Shown piece by piece: positions 1 to 11,934 of a stretch of 64,000 nt of DNA (its first letter is position 1; the number at the start of each line of letters is the position of its first letter). The notes below the pieces were generated by a model. The model made no database searches. It saw nothing but the letters and a program-made list of their open reading frames with translations, and was not told the origin of the DNA. Source of the DNA: Pomphorhynchus laevis (lineage: Eukaryota > Acanthocephala > Palaeacanthocephala > Echinorhynchida > Pomphorhynchidae); the NCBI GenBank assembly GCA_012934845.2, contig WNNJ02000845.1, positions 1 through 64,000 on the forward strand, in the 5' to 3' direction. A program made the translations under genes and the position numbers.

Positions 1-419
1 ACAGCGTAAGCTCCTGTGGCGTCACATAGATATCACATTAGTGAACGTAACATCAATCTGCGTGAGGTATACGAGAAAAATAATATTTAATAACGAGTGT
101 CAATATGCATATCATATTGACCCAAGACCGGCAACGGCGGCCTTAATGTACATATAAAATGTTTAGTGCTTTGCTATTTGAATCAAAATTGACGGACTAT
201 TTGAGGAAACCATTGATTTGTGTTTTTGTGTTGTAAATAAATTTGTTTTTTAAAAATATATTTAAAAATAAGGTTATTGTTATTATGGACAGACTTATCC
301 CTGAGACTTTGAACCGATCACATAAGAGAGAAAAATAAATCAATCAACTGGGTAAGTTAGAATTAGTGATAATTTATTATTATATGTTGACTTCCAAGGG
401 AGCTGAAGCTCGTAAGGAA
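1..419. other. no gene recognised
   Basis: AT-rich sequence with no open frame I can assign. It lies directly beyond the A-rich 3' tail of the family A LINE. The stretch at about 230-290 (AATAAA-like words, T-runs) could be an element end, but I see no terminal repeat partner in the window. Confidence 0.4.
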
Positions 420-467
420 GCATCACATCGAATAAAATAAAAAAAAACAAAAAAAACGAAAAAAATA

Positions 468-3240
468 TCAAGAGTTCACAAAGTCAAGCTTTAGGCGTTC
501 TTTGAATTGCGCAGCAGAAGAGCTGTTGATCACACCAGGTGATAATCCATTCCATCGTTTCCAGACGCGATCCATCACTGTCGTACAATTTGTTCGATGC
601 TTTAAGCGATGCTTCAAACATAGCGCGTGTCCCCGTAAAATTGAGGATTCACGAAGACAAAACAGCTGCTTACACGGATGGTTAGGCACTCGCAGCGACA
701 TCCACACTAGTGTAAGATCTGCAATCAACAGATCGCATTCAATATATCTTCAACCCAACGCCTCTAGTCCAACTGGATAAGGAATGAAGCGAGTTGCCGG
801 AACCAAGTGCGTGGCTCTTCTCAAAATGTTGTCGAATTCACCTAATTATGATTTCAGTTGAGCGTGCGTCGCGTGAGATGCATAGAGCATATGTGATTTT
901 AAGAGACTCGAATATACAATGCGTAAAGCCTTTGGCTCAAGTCGTCTAATGTTTCGATGAAGAAATCCTAAAATTCTACGGCATTTTGCAATAATCGCAG
1001 AAGAATGAAAGCGATATTTTAAATTGGAGGAGATAACAACACCTAGATCAGTAAAGTGATTTACTGATTCGATAACTGTTGAACTGAATTGATAAGAAGG
1101 GGAAGGTAATCGGGATTGACCAATTCTCATATGTCGACATTTACTAGCATTGATTATTAAGCCGTGTGATGAACACCAACTACTAACTTTATTCAAATCT
1201 GATTGCAGTAGGGGAGGGCTAGAACAAGTAAAAATAATGGCACCAAAGTTTCAAGTCATAAGCGTATAATAGGCACTGGCATGTAACATTTTCAGCGATT
1301 TCGTTGATGTAGATATTAAACAAAGTGGGACTAAGGATACAGCCTTAAAGAACACCTTGAGTGAGTTAAACCATTCAGAAAGAGACTCACCAACTCGCAC
1401 AGTAAAGGAACGTCTACTCAAGTAATTCACGTATCCAGAGACAAACGTGCTTTGAGAATCCGTAATTTCCAAGTTTCCACAGTAAAATTGGATGAACGAC
1501 CCGATCAAAAGCTTTGGACAAATCAATAAAGACGACATCAACCGGCACCCCCTGTTCGACAAAACCGGCCCAGCTTTCTCGAGCTAATGTTAGATTAGTT
1601 GAAGTGGAGTGATGTTTTCTAAACCCACACTGTTTATTAAACAAAATATTGAATTTGTCCAAATGAGAAGATATATACCTCAGGATCAGTTTCTCCATCA
1701 CCTTGCAAGCAATACACGTTAAACTTATTGGCCGATAATTTTGAGGATTTACCTTATCCCACTTTTTGAAAACTGGAATGACTAATGCTCTTTTCCACAT
1801 ATCTGGGACTATGCCAGTTCTCAAAGACCAGTAGTAAATATCAAAAAGCGGAAGATATATATTCGATGCAACTTAGCGTAATAATATACTAAAAATACCA
1901 TCAGGACCTGAACTATTTTTAGCCCGTAGCTTCGATAAGATATTAAGAACATCGAGCGGATCAAAATAGAGGTTAGAATCCTGGTACTGGAGAGAAGAAT
2001 TGCCTGTCGTAATGTTATAATCACATAGGGAAAATCGATTGCGAGTGAGACAAATTCTTGCCAAGGATATTTGCAATGGAAAGAGGAGAAATCGATTTTC
2101 GCTTACCATCAACCAGACAGTTGATTGACGATGATACTCTCTTACTGTCGCTAAGTAGTTGAAAAAGTCTCTTTTGTTGATCAACATAAGACAAGGAACA
2201 TATGGCAGCAATGAATTGATGTTTCTTCTGACGTTTAAGAGAAGTCACCCTGTTGCGAATGGTAGTATAAAATCTGAAGGATCCGAGTCCACGCTTAAAT
2301 AGTAGGAATGCATGATCACGTTCTCTGACAGCTCGCTTCAACTCACTGTCAAACTATTTGGGTTTGGAGGATTGTGGTTTACGTGTTACGCAAGGGGAAA
2401 ATTCGTAAAGTAGATTAATCAATGTTGTGTAAAGGAACGACCAGGCCACATGAATACCGACTGTTCTAGCACAAGGCAATCTTACTAGGCTCAGCATTTC
2501 ATCAATTGTATCGTAATCTGCATTCATAACACCAATCGTTTTCTTAAAATTGACCAGACGAGAAATATGACCAGGTAGGATGATACGTAAAGTGCATTGA
2601 TCGCTAGAGCCTAATGGCGGACCGCAACTTAATGACTCAACGATAGAATCATTGGTACATAGGCATAAATCTAGCAAGAAATGATTTTTATTACGGATAC
2701 GAATTTTACAATGGACAAGCTGCCAGAGTGTGAGTTCATTGAATACATCAAGTAAGGCTGATGATTCTTCATCACACCCCTGGATCGCGGTATAAGAGAC
2801 CCAATCGATATTTGGAGTGTTAAGATCTCCGCAGATTAAGGTATCCACATCGTCGGAACAGTGATGTTTCAACGACTTGATGATGAGTGATGTTTTTGAT
2901 CGAGGACTACGATAAACAATACAAATGCGATAGACCTTACCTCATTCCTCCGTCACATCAATCCACAAAAGCTCATTTGCATAATTGTCAGAACACTACT
3001 TTATTACTTTATAAACAAGATTGTCACGTATATAAGCAGCTAAATTGCCAACTATAGAGACTTTTCGATCACAGCGAACTATCGTATAACCGTGAATACC
3101 GACTTCAGAATCCAGAATATTACAATTTAACCAAGTTTCAGTGAAAAACAGCATGTCGAGATTTTCATGATGTACTATTGCTTAGATTTTATCTAACTTG
3201 TTAAACAAACTCAAAACATTTGAATAGAGTATGTAAAGGC
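468..3240 (-). pseudogene. family A ORF2: endonuclease-reverse transcriptase, broken
   Basis: The endonuclease-exonuclease-phosphatase domain starts near 3240 and shows the acidic motif FFTETWL (about 3130-3150) and GDLN (about 2830); the usual SDH catalytic triplet reads SSDQ (about 2605). The RT palm has FIDLSKAFDRV (about 1510-1540) and NYRPISLT (about 1720-1740). The metal-binding box, normally YADD, reads YAYD near 1265 in a shifted frame. The end (468-728) has the RWNGL...FKERL segment typical of CR1 C-termini. Frame changes near 2350, 2210, 1820, 1560, 1200 and 730 make it non-coding now. It would have made the nicking endonuclease and RT for retrotransposition. Confidence 0.8.
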
Positions 3241-3479
3241 CAGATTTGGTAGATGTACAGAGAAACTTGTGGATATTTGATTTTTGAGAATTCATACAAT
3301 CGAACAACGAGGATAAATCCGGATGATTGACCGTTAGTAGCGAGTTACAGAGTCTACAGTTGAGTTGGGAATGCGTGCGACACAGATACGTTCGATATCC
3401 TGTAACGAAACGCTTCTAGAGCTGTTGATAAAAATCGAGTGGAGACTCTGCGTCGCACAACGTGAAAATTTCGGATTAT

Positions 3480-4634
3480 AAGATTTTCTTCACTATTCAT
3501 TCAACGCTCGGCCATCTCACGTTTGACAGTAAACAACTGTTTTCTGTCCTCTGGAGATAAATCTTTCAAAAGACGAATACTCAAACCTCTTAGAAGATGA
3601 CTGTTTCATAGTATAAGTGAACTCATTTCGGTGAAGGTAAGAATAACTTTGAGTAAACGAGGTCGACTATCTGATTCTGTTTTTATCAAAGCGAAATAAA
3701 TTTACTACACACAAATCCTTTCGAACTGTGCAGAGCAGTTTTGCAAAACAATAAGAGGATTGATTTAACTGCATTGACATCATGCTGAATACGTAAGTCA
3801 TTGTTAACGGCAGATTACTCGGTGAGGTTTGCAATAAGCACACAGTGAGCCCTATCATAGAGTGTGCGCAAAGAAGGGTTAGAATTAGAAGGAACTCTCT
3901 CGCTATTAGGAGCGATATTCTGTGTCGAAGATGGCGAGATAGAAATCAGCTGTAAATTTTGGCGGTGTGACGTTGGAACTGGCATAAGCTGAGCTAAATT
4001 TACAAGGAACCCAAGACAACGTGGATTATCTGATGATGACGTAGAAATGCAATAAGGGGTAGAAATGTAAGGTGATTTATCTGATACGACTAAAGAAATA
4101 CCGGGTTGCAAATTGTCAATGGCAGTAACATCAGAAAATTGAGCTGATTGATTGGGGAAAATTGAAGGATGTATAGTAATACCTGTTGAAGAGATGGGAG
4201 ATTTGACATTCTTAGAGGCAATCGAATGCGGAAGAATTGGGCCACGAGGTTGAAACTTATTACAAGACGAAGAGGCATGTGTGGACATCGCTGCATTGAC
4301 AGATAGTTGTAATATATTTGTCTTGAGACTCTATTCCACTTTTCATCGTATTTATCATCTTAGCAGAACAGTAGTCACAGTAGAATTCGTTGTCTGCAAG
4401 GCAAGATGCCTGAGATTCTAAAGTCCAAATTCTTACCCACCTGTGACAATCATTGTTTGAGCAAAGGACTTGTTGTTCAGATCCATTGGAACTATCTCCA
4501 ACATCAGTGTTTGACGCGACATGGTTGGAAACTTGAGACTTTTGTTTTTTCGACCTATTTGTAAATGGTCGTTTGATTCGTGAACGTCGGTCGTAAATCG
4601 GTCCGTCCCGTATCGGTTTCTTGTTGTCTTCCAA
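3480..4634 (-). pseudogene. family A ORF1 with PHD-like zinc finger, broken
   Basis: The N-terminal half (4260-4634) has a cysteine/histidine cluster beginning CSNNDCHRW and ending FYCDYCSAK, the spacing of a PHD-type finger, as reported for ORF1 of some CR1 elements. A frameshift near 4270-4290 leads to a serine/proline-rich linker (3860-4260). Downstream, through further shifts, is an RNA-binding-like C-terminal region (about 3480-3850) with DRAHCVLI, FRFDKNRIRPR and DLSPEDRKQ, matching the RRM-plus-tail layout of CR1 ORF1. It would bind element RNA. The finger is duplicated on the plus strand at 8084-8385. Confidence 0.65.
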
Positions 4635-4755
4635 GAAAAACTGCCTCCTTTTTTAGTTGTATGTTTTCCCAATTGAACAGAGTGCTCGTATTTAGTCAGA
4701 TATTTAATACCCAACAGATTTAACCAGTCGTTGTATGTTATTTATCTCAAACTTT

Positions 4756-5262
4756 TTTAAGTTAGCGTAAAAAGAGATTTATTTTTACGTAGCAAATGCA
4801 TACCGGTGCACGCTTAATGACCACAACAAAAGAAACAATTTAAGTCATGAATTTAAGTCAAAAATCTAAGTCATGTGTCGATAAGGTGAGAACGGAGGAG
4901 GTATTTATATGTGATAAAGGAGGGAGCGCGGCAGATGTCATGAGGAATCTGATTCCAAGCGAAGGGGCGACGAAGTGGAAGGATCGGAGATCGTAATTGT
5001 TAGAGTACTTGGGAACGTGGAGTAAGATAGAATGACGGGAACGCAGCGATGGTAAGATGGAACGAGTGTCGTCTAAGAAATGAAGGTTGATGAACGATGG
5101 GGAGCCGACAGCGATGAGACGAAAAGTGACGAGAATAAGGCGGAGTTGGATGCGAATGTGGGTGGTGGGCTAGGCGAGTTAAATAAGATGTGTGGATGTG
5201 TGGTCGAAGCGACGAAGAGTTAGGAGCACTCGAACGGCGGAGTTGATGATGCTTGTAGGTTA
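4756..5262 (-). mobile_element. family B LINE 3' fragment (5'-truncated)
   Basis: The reverse complement matches about 11500-11930 of the family B element at 8386-11930: the RT C-terminus plus the untranslated tail that includes GTGGTCAT, AAGCGTGC and GCACGCATTTG-like words. The 5' break is near 5260. 5'-truncation is the usual outcome of incomplete target-primed reverse transcription. No intact frame remains. Confidence 0.7.
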
Positions 5263-5357
5263 TATTATACCTACAATCGATCTAGGTGATCGATCAGTGA
5301 TCACTGTTACCAAGAGGAGGATAATACACAATAATGTCGATATTCCCAATACATTTT

Positions 5358-6362
5358 AAATAATTGATAATGATCCATTATTGATAAAGTATTATTGAAA
5401 CTGGATCAAAGACAAGAGGAAATTTTTTATAGATATTTCGCTAACCTATGTTAGCATCTTCAGAAAATTACCCTTTTTAATTATTAATTTTACATTTTTT
5501 ATTTTTTAGCATCGAAATGACGGAGTACTCGGCAACACTAATCAGTATAATGAAGTACCCACTCGTATTTTCAGTTGCCTGTGTTTCATTGCGAACGAAG
5601 GCGTTTCCGACACTTTGCTTCATTAACTGAGACTTACGCTCTTTACCAGATCGAATTGCTGTGTTCACCATCCTTAAACACTAGGCAGTGGTTGTTGCTG
5701 AATTGTCGCTGCACTCGTTAGATCGTTAATGAATACGGCATGTATAATGGTGGTTCACGAATTGCTGAGTAGACAACGGTCCATGATTTCTTACGAAATG
5801 TGACATTTTATAGAAAATGGTGTTGCTTGATAAACTGGACTTTGATTACCGACTTACATCACCGTGTCACTTCTAGACATTGTCACTTCCGACAATGTTG
5901 CTATATTGACTGAGACTTACGGTCTTTACCAGATCGAATTACTGTGCGGACCATCCTTAAACACTATGCAGAGGTTGTTGCTAAATTGTCGCTGCACTCG
6001 TTGGATCCTTAATGGATACGGCATGCATAATGGTGATGCACGGATGTGCACCATCATTATATTTTTGGCTTCAGAAAAAATATCTACAACATAAAGGTAA
6101 AGTTAGCAAATAAAATAAATTTTACTTTGATAACAGGAGAACACGTGTTCGTTGTTTATGCTTGGCTTTCTATTTTATTTGATATTTCCCTAGCATTTGT
6201 TAGCATCTTTATAAATTGCATGTTTTCATAAACTTAACTATCTTAGCATCTTCAGAAATTGCATCTTCAGATTTTGCATGTTTCTGAAGATGCTAACAGA
6301 TGTTAAGGTAATATCAAATAAAATTTCCTCTTACCTTTGAGCCAGCTCCAATAATTCTTTAT
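5358..6362. mobile_element. TIR element (MITE-like), about 1 kb
   Basis: The left end (about 5375-5470) and the right end (about 6265-6362) are inverted copies: both carry ATTATTG...CTGG.TCAAAG, then GAGGAAATTTT, GATAT and GTTAGCATCTTCAGAAA in mirrored order, roughly 85-95 bp of terminal inverted repeat. No transposase is visible inside, so it looks like a non-autonomous DNA transposon. The interior contains a direct duplication (5622-5765 and 5907-6049). A second, shorter copy split by a PLE lies at 40690-42690. I cannot identify a clean target duplication. Confidence 0.7.
5622..6049. repeat. internal direct duplication in the TIR element
   Basis: Two copies of about 140 bp, 5622-5765 and 5907-6049, share words such as GACTTACG, TCTTTACCAGATCGAATT, ACCATCCTTAAACACTA and TTGTCGCTGCACTCGTT. 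The offset is about 286 bp and the copies differ at scattered positions. Neither carries a convincing gene. Confidence 0.8.
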
Positions 6363-6429
6363 TCTAGAGTAGCACCAGTGTTATTATTTATTATTAGTGT
6401 ATTATTTCTTGTTGTCCTACTTTTAGTGC

Positions 6430-6700
6430 AACATTTACCTCATCAATCATCTCCATAGTCCATAATCTCACTTTCTTGGTATTCAATTTCGATGATCACA
6501 TTTCCCTTAAACCTTTTGTCCGTGACAAGGTTCACTCGTCTAACTTAATTCTCCGTTACATCCGCCGTATCCGCTTTCTTATCGACTTTCGTTCTTGTAT
6601 GTTTCTCCTTTGATCGCTTCTGTCCCCTAAAATCGATTACTGCCTAGGCGTTTTCGTCAATTTTCCAGAATCCATCATCCTACCCTTATGTTTAAGTTTT
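6430..6700 (+). mobile_element. family B LINE internal RT fragment
   Basis: This matches the RT C-terminal part of the 8386-11930 element at about 11247-11500: shared CATAGTCCA.AATCTCACTTTCTT, GTCCGTGACAAGG and ATCCGCCGTATCCGC words. It is truncated on both sides and has no frame of its own. Confidence 0.65.
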
Positions 6701-7289
6701 AGATTAGATTATGCATCTCGATTAGATTTGCTAAGAATTCAGCATTGCTAAGAATTCAGAATTGCTAAGAAATGTCATCCATTTTTGTTTATTGATTTGC
6801 TAGGAGCGCATGCGCTCGTACACAGGTTGGGCGGTTATCCGAGTGATTCGATCACTATACGTTTATTGATTTTGAGAAAAAACTGTCTATATAAAAAAAC
6901 TGTTTATAGACAGAAAACTGTCTATAAAACAAAGCATGTTAGGTATCCAAAATGATGAAAACTGTCACAATGGTACTTGTTATGTGGAATTATCTGCATG
7001 AGGAAATTGCTTCCACCCGGAGTCTGCATTTGTTCACAAAATTATTAAAGACATGGATGATCGATAAGACAAGAAACGATTTATGGACGTATTCGCAGTG
7101 ATTTGTACTGCTCTTTTGCCTGTTGATTACCTTTTCGCTGTTTCGTAATTTCTATTTTCTTCTTTACTTTTTTCCAACTTGTGATAAGGCAAAATAGCCT
7201 TATGGCTAAGCTTTGTAAGAATAATAATGGCATCACAATCTATTTCCTCAAAATATAATTACATTCGCAGGAAAACCATCACCTGGATG
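6701..7289. other. no gene recognised; short local repeats
   Basis: Contains small local repeats (GCTAAGAATTCAG-type words at 6730-6770; ACTGTCTATA words at 6885-6930) but no supported gene. Confidence 0.4.
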
Positions 7290-7960
7290 CACAATTCGCC
7301 ATAGTCAATTCGCAACTGACAAGATTGTCAAGCATCTTAATCTTGAAGTAAGACTAACTAGACAACACAAACGGTAATCACGCCTGATTACACTTTCCAA
7401 GATATCCAACTCACCCCTGGTTTATTGGAAAGATTGCCTGTATACAGTATTCTAGATGATGACTCACTAAGGCACAATAAAGTTTGGCGAAAAATGGAGA
7501 AGTCAATATTGCAAAAGAAGTCTTGATGCTGTATAAGGCACATATCGTTTTGAACTGCGTATGATCGCTGTTTGATCTTGTCTTGAAGATTTATGAATTA
7601 TCACCCCCCACGTGACGGGATGTTCTGAAACGCGCTTGATTCAGTGTCCATTTATTTTGCAGTAAAAATGAGTTTTATCTATACCCAATCTCATCCAAAC
7701 ACACTTTGTCGCGTCAAGTATTAAATCAGTGCTACTACACAAAATCTCGATACAGTTAAGATCATGCTGCAAAATTCGCAATCCGACTGGTTTTCGGTCG
7801 AAGAGCATATTTTAGCATCACCAAATGTTACGCGATGATACCTTAACCTTAGAAGTAGGTCATTCAAAACGCTGACGAAGAGAAAAGATCCTAGGACCAA
7901 GCCCTAAGGTACACCCGAATAAATATATCGAGCAGTTGACAAAACTTTATCTAATCGCAC
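7290..7960 (-). pseudogene. family A-like RT remnant
   Basis: In shifting minus frames I can follow a CR1-type RT core and C-terminal palm/thumb: a degraded GVP..LGP..F motif near 7900, a FGDA-like relic of the metal-binding box near 7810, a KCVWMR segment near 7700 and GVII near 7610, in the same order as in the 420-4700 copy. Stops and shifts are frequent. The assignment rests on motif order only. Confidence 0.45.
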
Positions 7961-8083
7961 AACAACATACCGTTCATCAAGGCACTTAGTGAAAAATTGT
8001 TGATTAAAGCTACTTACACATGAAATCTAAAATACATACAAATACATAGAATAATATATACAATCAAAGCACTGAGCAACAAG

Positions 8084-8385
8084 AAACCGATACGGGACGG
8101 ACTGATTTACGACCAACGTTTACGAATCAAACGACTATATACAAATGGGTCGAAAAAAAAACAAAAGTCTCAAGTTTCCAACCATGTCGCGTCCAACACT
8201 GATGTTAGAGATGTTTCCAATGGATCTGAACAACAAGTCCTTTGCTCAAACAATGATTGTCACACGTGGGTAAGCATTTGCACTTCAGAATCCCAGGCAT
8301 CTTGCCTTGCAGACAACAAATTCTACTGTAGCTATTGTTCGGCTAAGATGATAAATACGATGAAGAGTGAAATAGAGAGTCCACT
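8084..8385 (+). pseudogene. family A ORF1 N-terminus (PHD-like), fragment
   Basis: This is an inverted copy of 4260-4634. It keeps the CSNNDCHTW start and the CSYCSAKM end of the PHD-like cluster, preceded by the same basic serine/lysine-rich leader. It ends abruptly at about 8385, where family B begins. The finger residues are kept although the frame is not long. Confidence 0.65.
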
Positions 8386-8406
8386 CCTAATCTTTCCTCA
8401 CATCGC

Positions 8407-9000
8407 TTGCCACCCTCTTTATTATCATTATCCTCTATGTCTCCCGTCGTCAAACCAAATCCCTCCAAATCATCAACTGCCAGCTCTTCTATCGTGATCT
8501 CACCCACTCACGTCAGTCGTCCTCCTTTACGGAAGCGCTTTCCTTCTCGCGATCGTTGCGTCATTGTCACTAATATCACGCCTTCCAACTCCTTATCTCC
8601 ACAAGCACGTCTGGACCACGATGTTTCCACTTTCAGATCCATCCTCTCGTCTATTGTTCCTGCGGATGAACCATCCTTTTTCAAGGACATTTCCTGTCGC
8701 ATTCATCCGTCTAAACAAATCTTCTCAATCTAATCCTTCGCAGCCCCCTATCCTAAAAATCGTTTTCAAGCATCGCTCTCACGCGTCTTCTGTCCTCTCT
8801 CAACGATTTAAACTCATGTCATCTTCAATCACTCGAATTTTCCCCGATCGCATCCCTTCTGAAATCGCACAACTCGCTTCTGCCCGCATCGAAAAACGCC
8901 GTCGCAAGGAAAACGGCGAAACATCATTCTCCATCCGAAACATAAACGGAAATTTTCAAGTTGTCCACACCCGTCCAAAATTTCGATGGCGTTCCATCTC
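8407..9000 (+). pseudogene. family B ORF1 remnant
   Basis: The first frame (8407-8733) contains RDRCVIVTNI and the serine-rich leader; a shift moves to the frame 8564-9022, with PILKIVFKHRS, IFPDRIPSE and ENGETSFSIRN. This order resembles the RNA-binding C-terminal region of CR1-type ORF1 proteins (RRM-like core, then a basic tail). No zinc finger is left in this copy. Confidence 0.55.
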
Positions 9001-9027
9001 CCCTATGTGTCTTATCCACTAGACTCT

Positions 9028-10160
9028 TTCGTCACCACACACGGTTTCCACCTCGTCTTCAACACTAGATCTATTCTCAATAAATCCGATCTTATCCTCA
9101 ACTATTCACCAAGCAATCCATCGATCTCTTCTGCCTCAATGAATCCTGACATTCAGATTCCGACGACCTTTCCATTCGCCGTCTGCTCTCTGCCGGTTGC
9201 TCACTAGTCGAATCCGCCTGCCCCCTCAGCTTATACCATTCTAAATTCTCTAATCATAGCGGTATCGTCGCATTCGCGCGTCACCCCGCGTCTCTTCGCA
9301 TGATCAATCCCCCTTTAAGTCCTTGCTCTTTTGAATTGCTCTCTTGTCGTTATTCTAACCCGATCACGCTAGATCTCGCCATTGTATACCGTCCTGCTTC
9401 ATCAGCTCCTCCAGCCTTATTTTTAACGAACTCGCTGACCTCCTTTCTCATTGTTCTTTGTCCTCAATCCCTTCACTCGTTCTAGGCGACTTCAATATCC
9501 GCCTAGACTGCCCCTCTTCCACGGATTCCATCCGGTTCATCAACATTCTATCCAACTACAATTACAAACTAATCTCCACTGCCCCCACACATATACTTGG
9601 TGGGGCACTCGACATCATCGCTGTCCCCGATCATTTTGCTGCCTACACCTCACTGTCCATCTCTGATCCTGGTCTATCCGATCACTTTCTTATCACCCTT
9701 GATCTCACTCGCAACCACACCCCTCCTCACACACCTACAATCCTACGTCGCCCTTGGAGAAATCTTGACCTCTCCCTTCTCCGCTCTGCCTTACTCAAAT
9801 CATCTATATCATTACCCACAATAACATATTCATCTCCTCACGATCTCGCCTTTCTTTTCGACTCTGAACTCACATCCACTCTCGATATTCTCTTGCCCTT
9901 CAAATCTCACCCACACCAACGTTTGCACCGTGCCCCATGGTTTGACATCCAATGCATACTCTCAAAGCGTCGACTCCGTTATGCTTTTCGAGCCTATCAC
10001 CGCTCTCTCAGGCGTGATTTCCGCTCGATCACTCCGTCTTTCAGTGATTCCTATCTTGCTCTTCGCCGGTCTCATCTCAACCTACTACGTACCAAATGCA
10101 ACTCCTTCTGGCAGCATAAAATCATCACTTCATTCAACTCTAAGACTCTCTGACATACTT
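9028..10160 (+). pseudogene. family B ORF2 N-part: AP endonuclease
   Basis: An FNTRSILNKSDLIL start near 9060, a serine/glutamate catalytic region in another frame near 9130, then the open frame 9458-10153 with LVLGDFNIRLD (about 9475), LDIIAV (about 9605) and SDHFLITLD (about 9680), the three recognisable catalytic boxes of the LINE endonuclease. The linker has PWFD..C...K (about 9935). At least three frame breaks occur before 9458. Confidence 0.7.
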
Positions 10161-10399
10161 TTAACTCAATCCTTACTCGCTCCTCTTCGCCGTGCAACAT
10201 CAATGCCAATGATTATTCGTCATTTCTCCAGACTAAAGTATCCATGTTGCTCTCTCACACCCCGGTCTCCATCCTATCCATTCTGCCCAGTCTAGCCTCA
10301 TCCTTCCGGAACTCTTTCATCTTCTCCCTGTCTCACCTACAGAAGTATCTTCTGTACTCATGTCCTTGCCCAACAAAACCTCACCTGCCGATCCCTGCC

Positions 10400-11873
10400 T
10401 ACTCACATATTAAAATCTATATGCTCATCGATATCCCTATTTCTCACAACCTTGTTTAACTCGTCCATCCGCAGTCGTATCTTCTCTTCACACTGGAAAT
10501 CCGCAATCGTTCGTCCCGCTCCTTGAGAAACAATCGCTCGACCCCTCCCTTCCTTCTAGCTATCGCCCCATTTCATTACTCCCTACTCTTTCTAAGCTCT
10601 TAGAACGCCTCATCTTAATACAGATCAACGCTTATCTCTCCTCATCCAATCTGTACCCTCCTTTCCAATCCGCTTTCAGCTCTAATCACGCCACAGAAAT
10701 TGCATGCATAAAAGTGTAAAACGACTTACTCATTTATCGAGACAAGGCTCTGTATAGTGTTCTTATCTCCCTCGACTTCTCCTCCGTATTCGACATTGTC
10801 GACCACTCCGTCCTCCTTTCTCGCCTTCGTTATGATTACGGCTTTTCTTCCTCCTCCGTAGCATGGTTTGCCTCATATATATATCCGACCGTTCCTTTCG
10901 CGTCTGTTCTAATTTATCATCCTCCCCTCCCATCCCTATTTTTTGCGGGGTCCCACAAGGTTCAGTCCTAGGTCCCCTGCTTTTCTCTCTTCTGCTTGGC
11001 GATCTCTCTCCGTTTATCAAACCTTACTCCTTTAACGTCATTCAATACGCCGATGACATTCTAATCTATGCTCATGCACAAGCACATAGCATACACGATA
11101 TCGGCATTTCTGCCTCCAACTGTCTTTCTTCTATCTACAAACGTCTCTCCAATCTCCATCTCGTTCTAAACCCCGAAAAGTCCAAAATAATGTGGATCCT
11201 CCCCCGTAAACCAAACATATCTCCTCCCACTGTATATTTTGCCTTATCGATCATCCCCATAGTCCACAATCTCACTTTCTTAGGCTTCCATTTCGATAAT
11301 CACCTTTCACTTAAACCCTTCGTCCGTGACAAGGTCGGCTCATCTAACTTAATTCACCGTGACATCCGCCGTATCCGCCCCTTTATCGACTTCCGTTCTT
11401 GTTTGTCTCTTCTTTCATCGCTTCTTTTCCCTAAAATCGATTACTGCATCAGCCTTTTCGCCAATTATCCAAAATCCATCATCCTACCCCTACAACGAAT
11501 AATCAACTCCGCCGTTCGAGTACTATTTCGTATCCGTCGCTTCGACCACACCTCCACATATTTTGCCCAACTCTCCCGGCCCACCATCCACATCTGCATC
11601 AAACTCCGCCTACTTGTAACTTTTCGTCTCATCGCTGTCGTCTCCCCGTCGTTTATCAACCTTCCTTTCTTAGACGACACTCGCCCCACCTCGCTATCGC
11701 TGCGTTCCCGTAATTCCCTCTTACTCCACGTTCCCAATTACTCCAACAACTATCGTCTCCGATCCTTCCTCGTCGCCGCCTCACTCGCCTGGAATCAACT
11801 CCCACTCGACGTCCGCCGCGCTCCCTCCTTTATCACATTCAAGCACCTACTTCTTTCACACATCGACACATGA
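10400..11873 (+). pseudogene. family B ORF2 C-part: reverse transcriptase
   Basis: The RT blocks run SYRPISLLPTLSKLLERL (about 10560), LISLDFSSVFDIVDH (about 10765), FCGVPQGSVLGPLLF (about 10940) and IQYADDILIYAH (about 11045). The frame 10863-11873 (336 codons) is open to the stop at 11871-11873 and keeps YADD and the C-terminal SLAWNQLPLDVR segment. Upstream stops (for example near 10455 and 10720) inactivate it. Confidence 0.8.
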
Positions 11874-11934
11874 TTTTCATTTTTGTTTTGTTGTGGTCAT
11901 GTAAGCGTGCGCTGGCACGCATTTGACACGTTAA

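Larger units (their letters stand above)
420..4700 (-). mobile_element. near full-length CR1-like LINE, family A
   Basis: Read on the minus strand, the order is ORF1 with a PHD-like finger (from about 4634), ORF2 with an AP-type endonuclease (about 3240-2350), reverse transcriptase (about 2340-850), a C-terminal segment ending at 468, then an A-rich tail (about 420-470). This is the standard non-LTR layout, copied by target-primed reverse transcription. Several frameshifts and stops break both ORFs, so it is a dead copy. Related pieces lie at 7290-7960 (minus), 8084-8385 (plus) and 11935-13690 (minus). Assignment to the CR1/L2 group is by RT and ORF1 style, not by a search. Confidence 0.8.
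8386..11930 (+). mobile_element. pyrimidine-rich CR1/L2-like LINE, family B
   Basis: The order is an ORF1 remnant (about 8407-9000), an endonuclease (about 9028-9720), a linker, RT (about 10400-11873), and a 3' UTR ending near 11930. The coding strand is markedly C/T-rich and purine-poor through the whole element, unlike the surrounding A/T-rich elements. The 5' side abuts a family A ORF1 piece; the 3' side abuts a minus-strand family A copy. Frames are broken at several places, but one 336-codon RT segment is open. Confidence 0.8.

Noticed and set aside
8508-8702. Minus-strand ORFs in the pyrimidine-rich element (8508-8702, 10763-11020, 11465-11737)
   Set aside because: They are shadows on the purine-rich opposite strand of ORF1 and RT; their K/R/E-rich composition follows from the skew.
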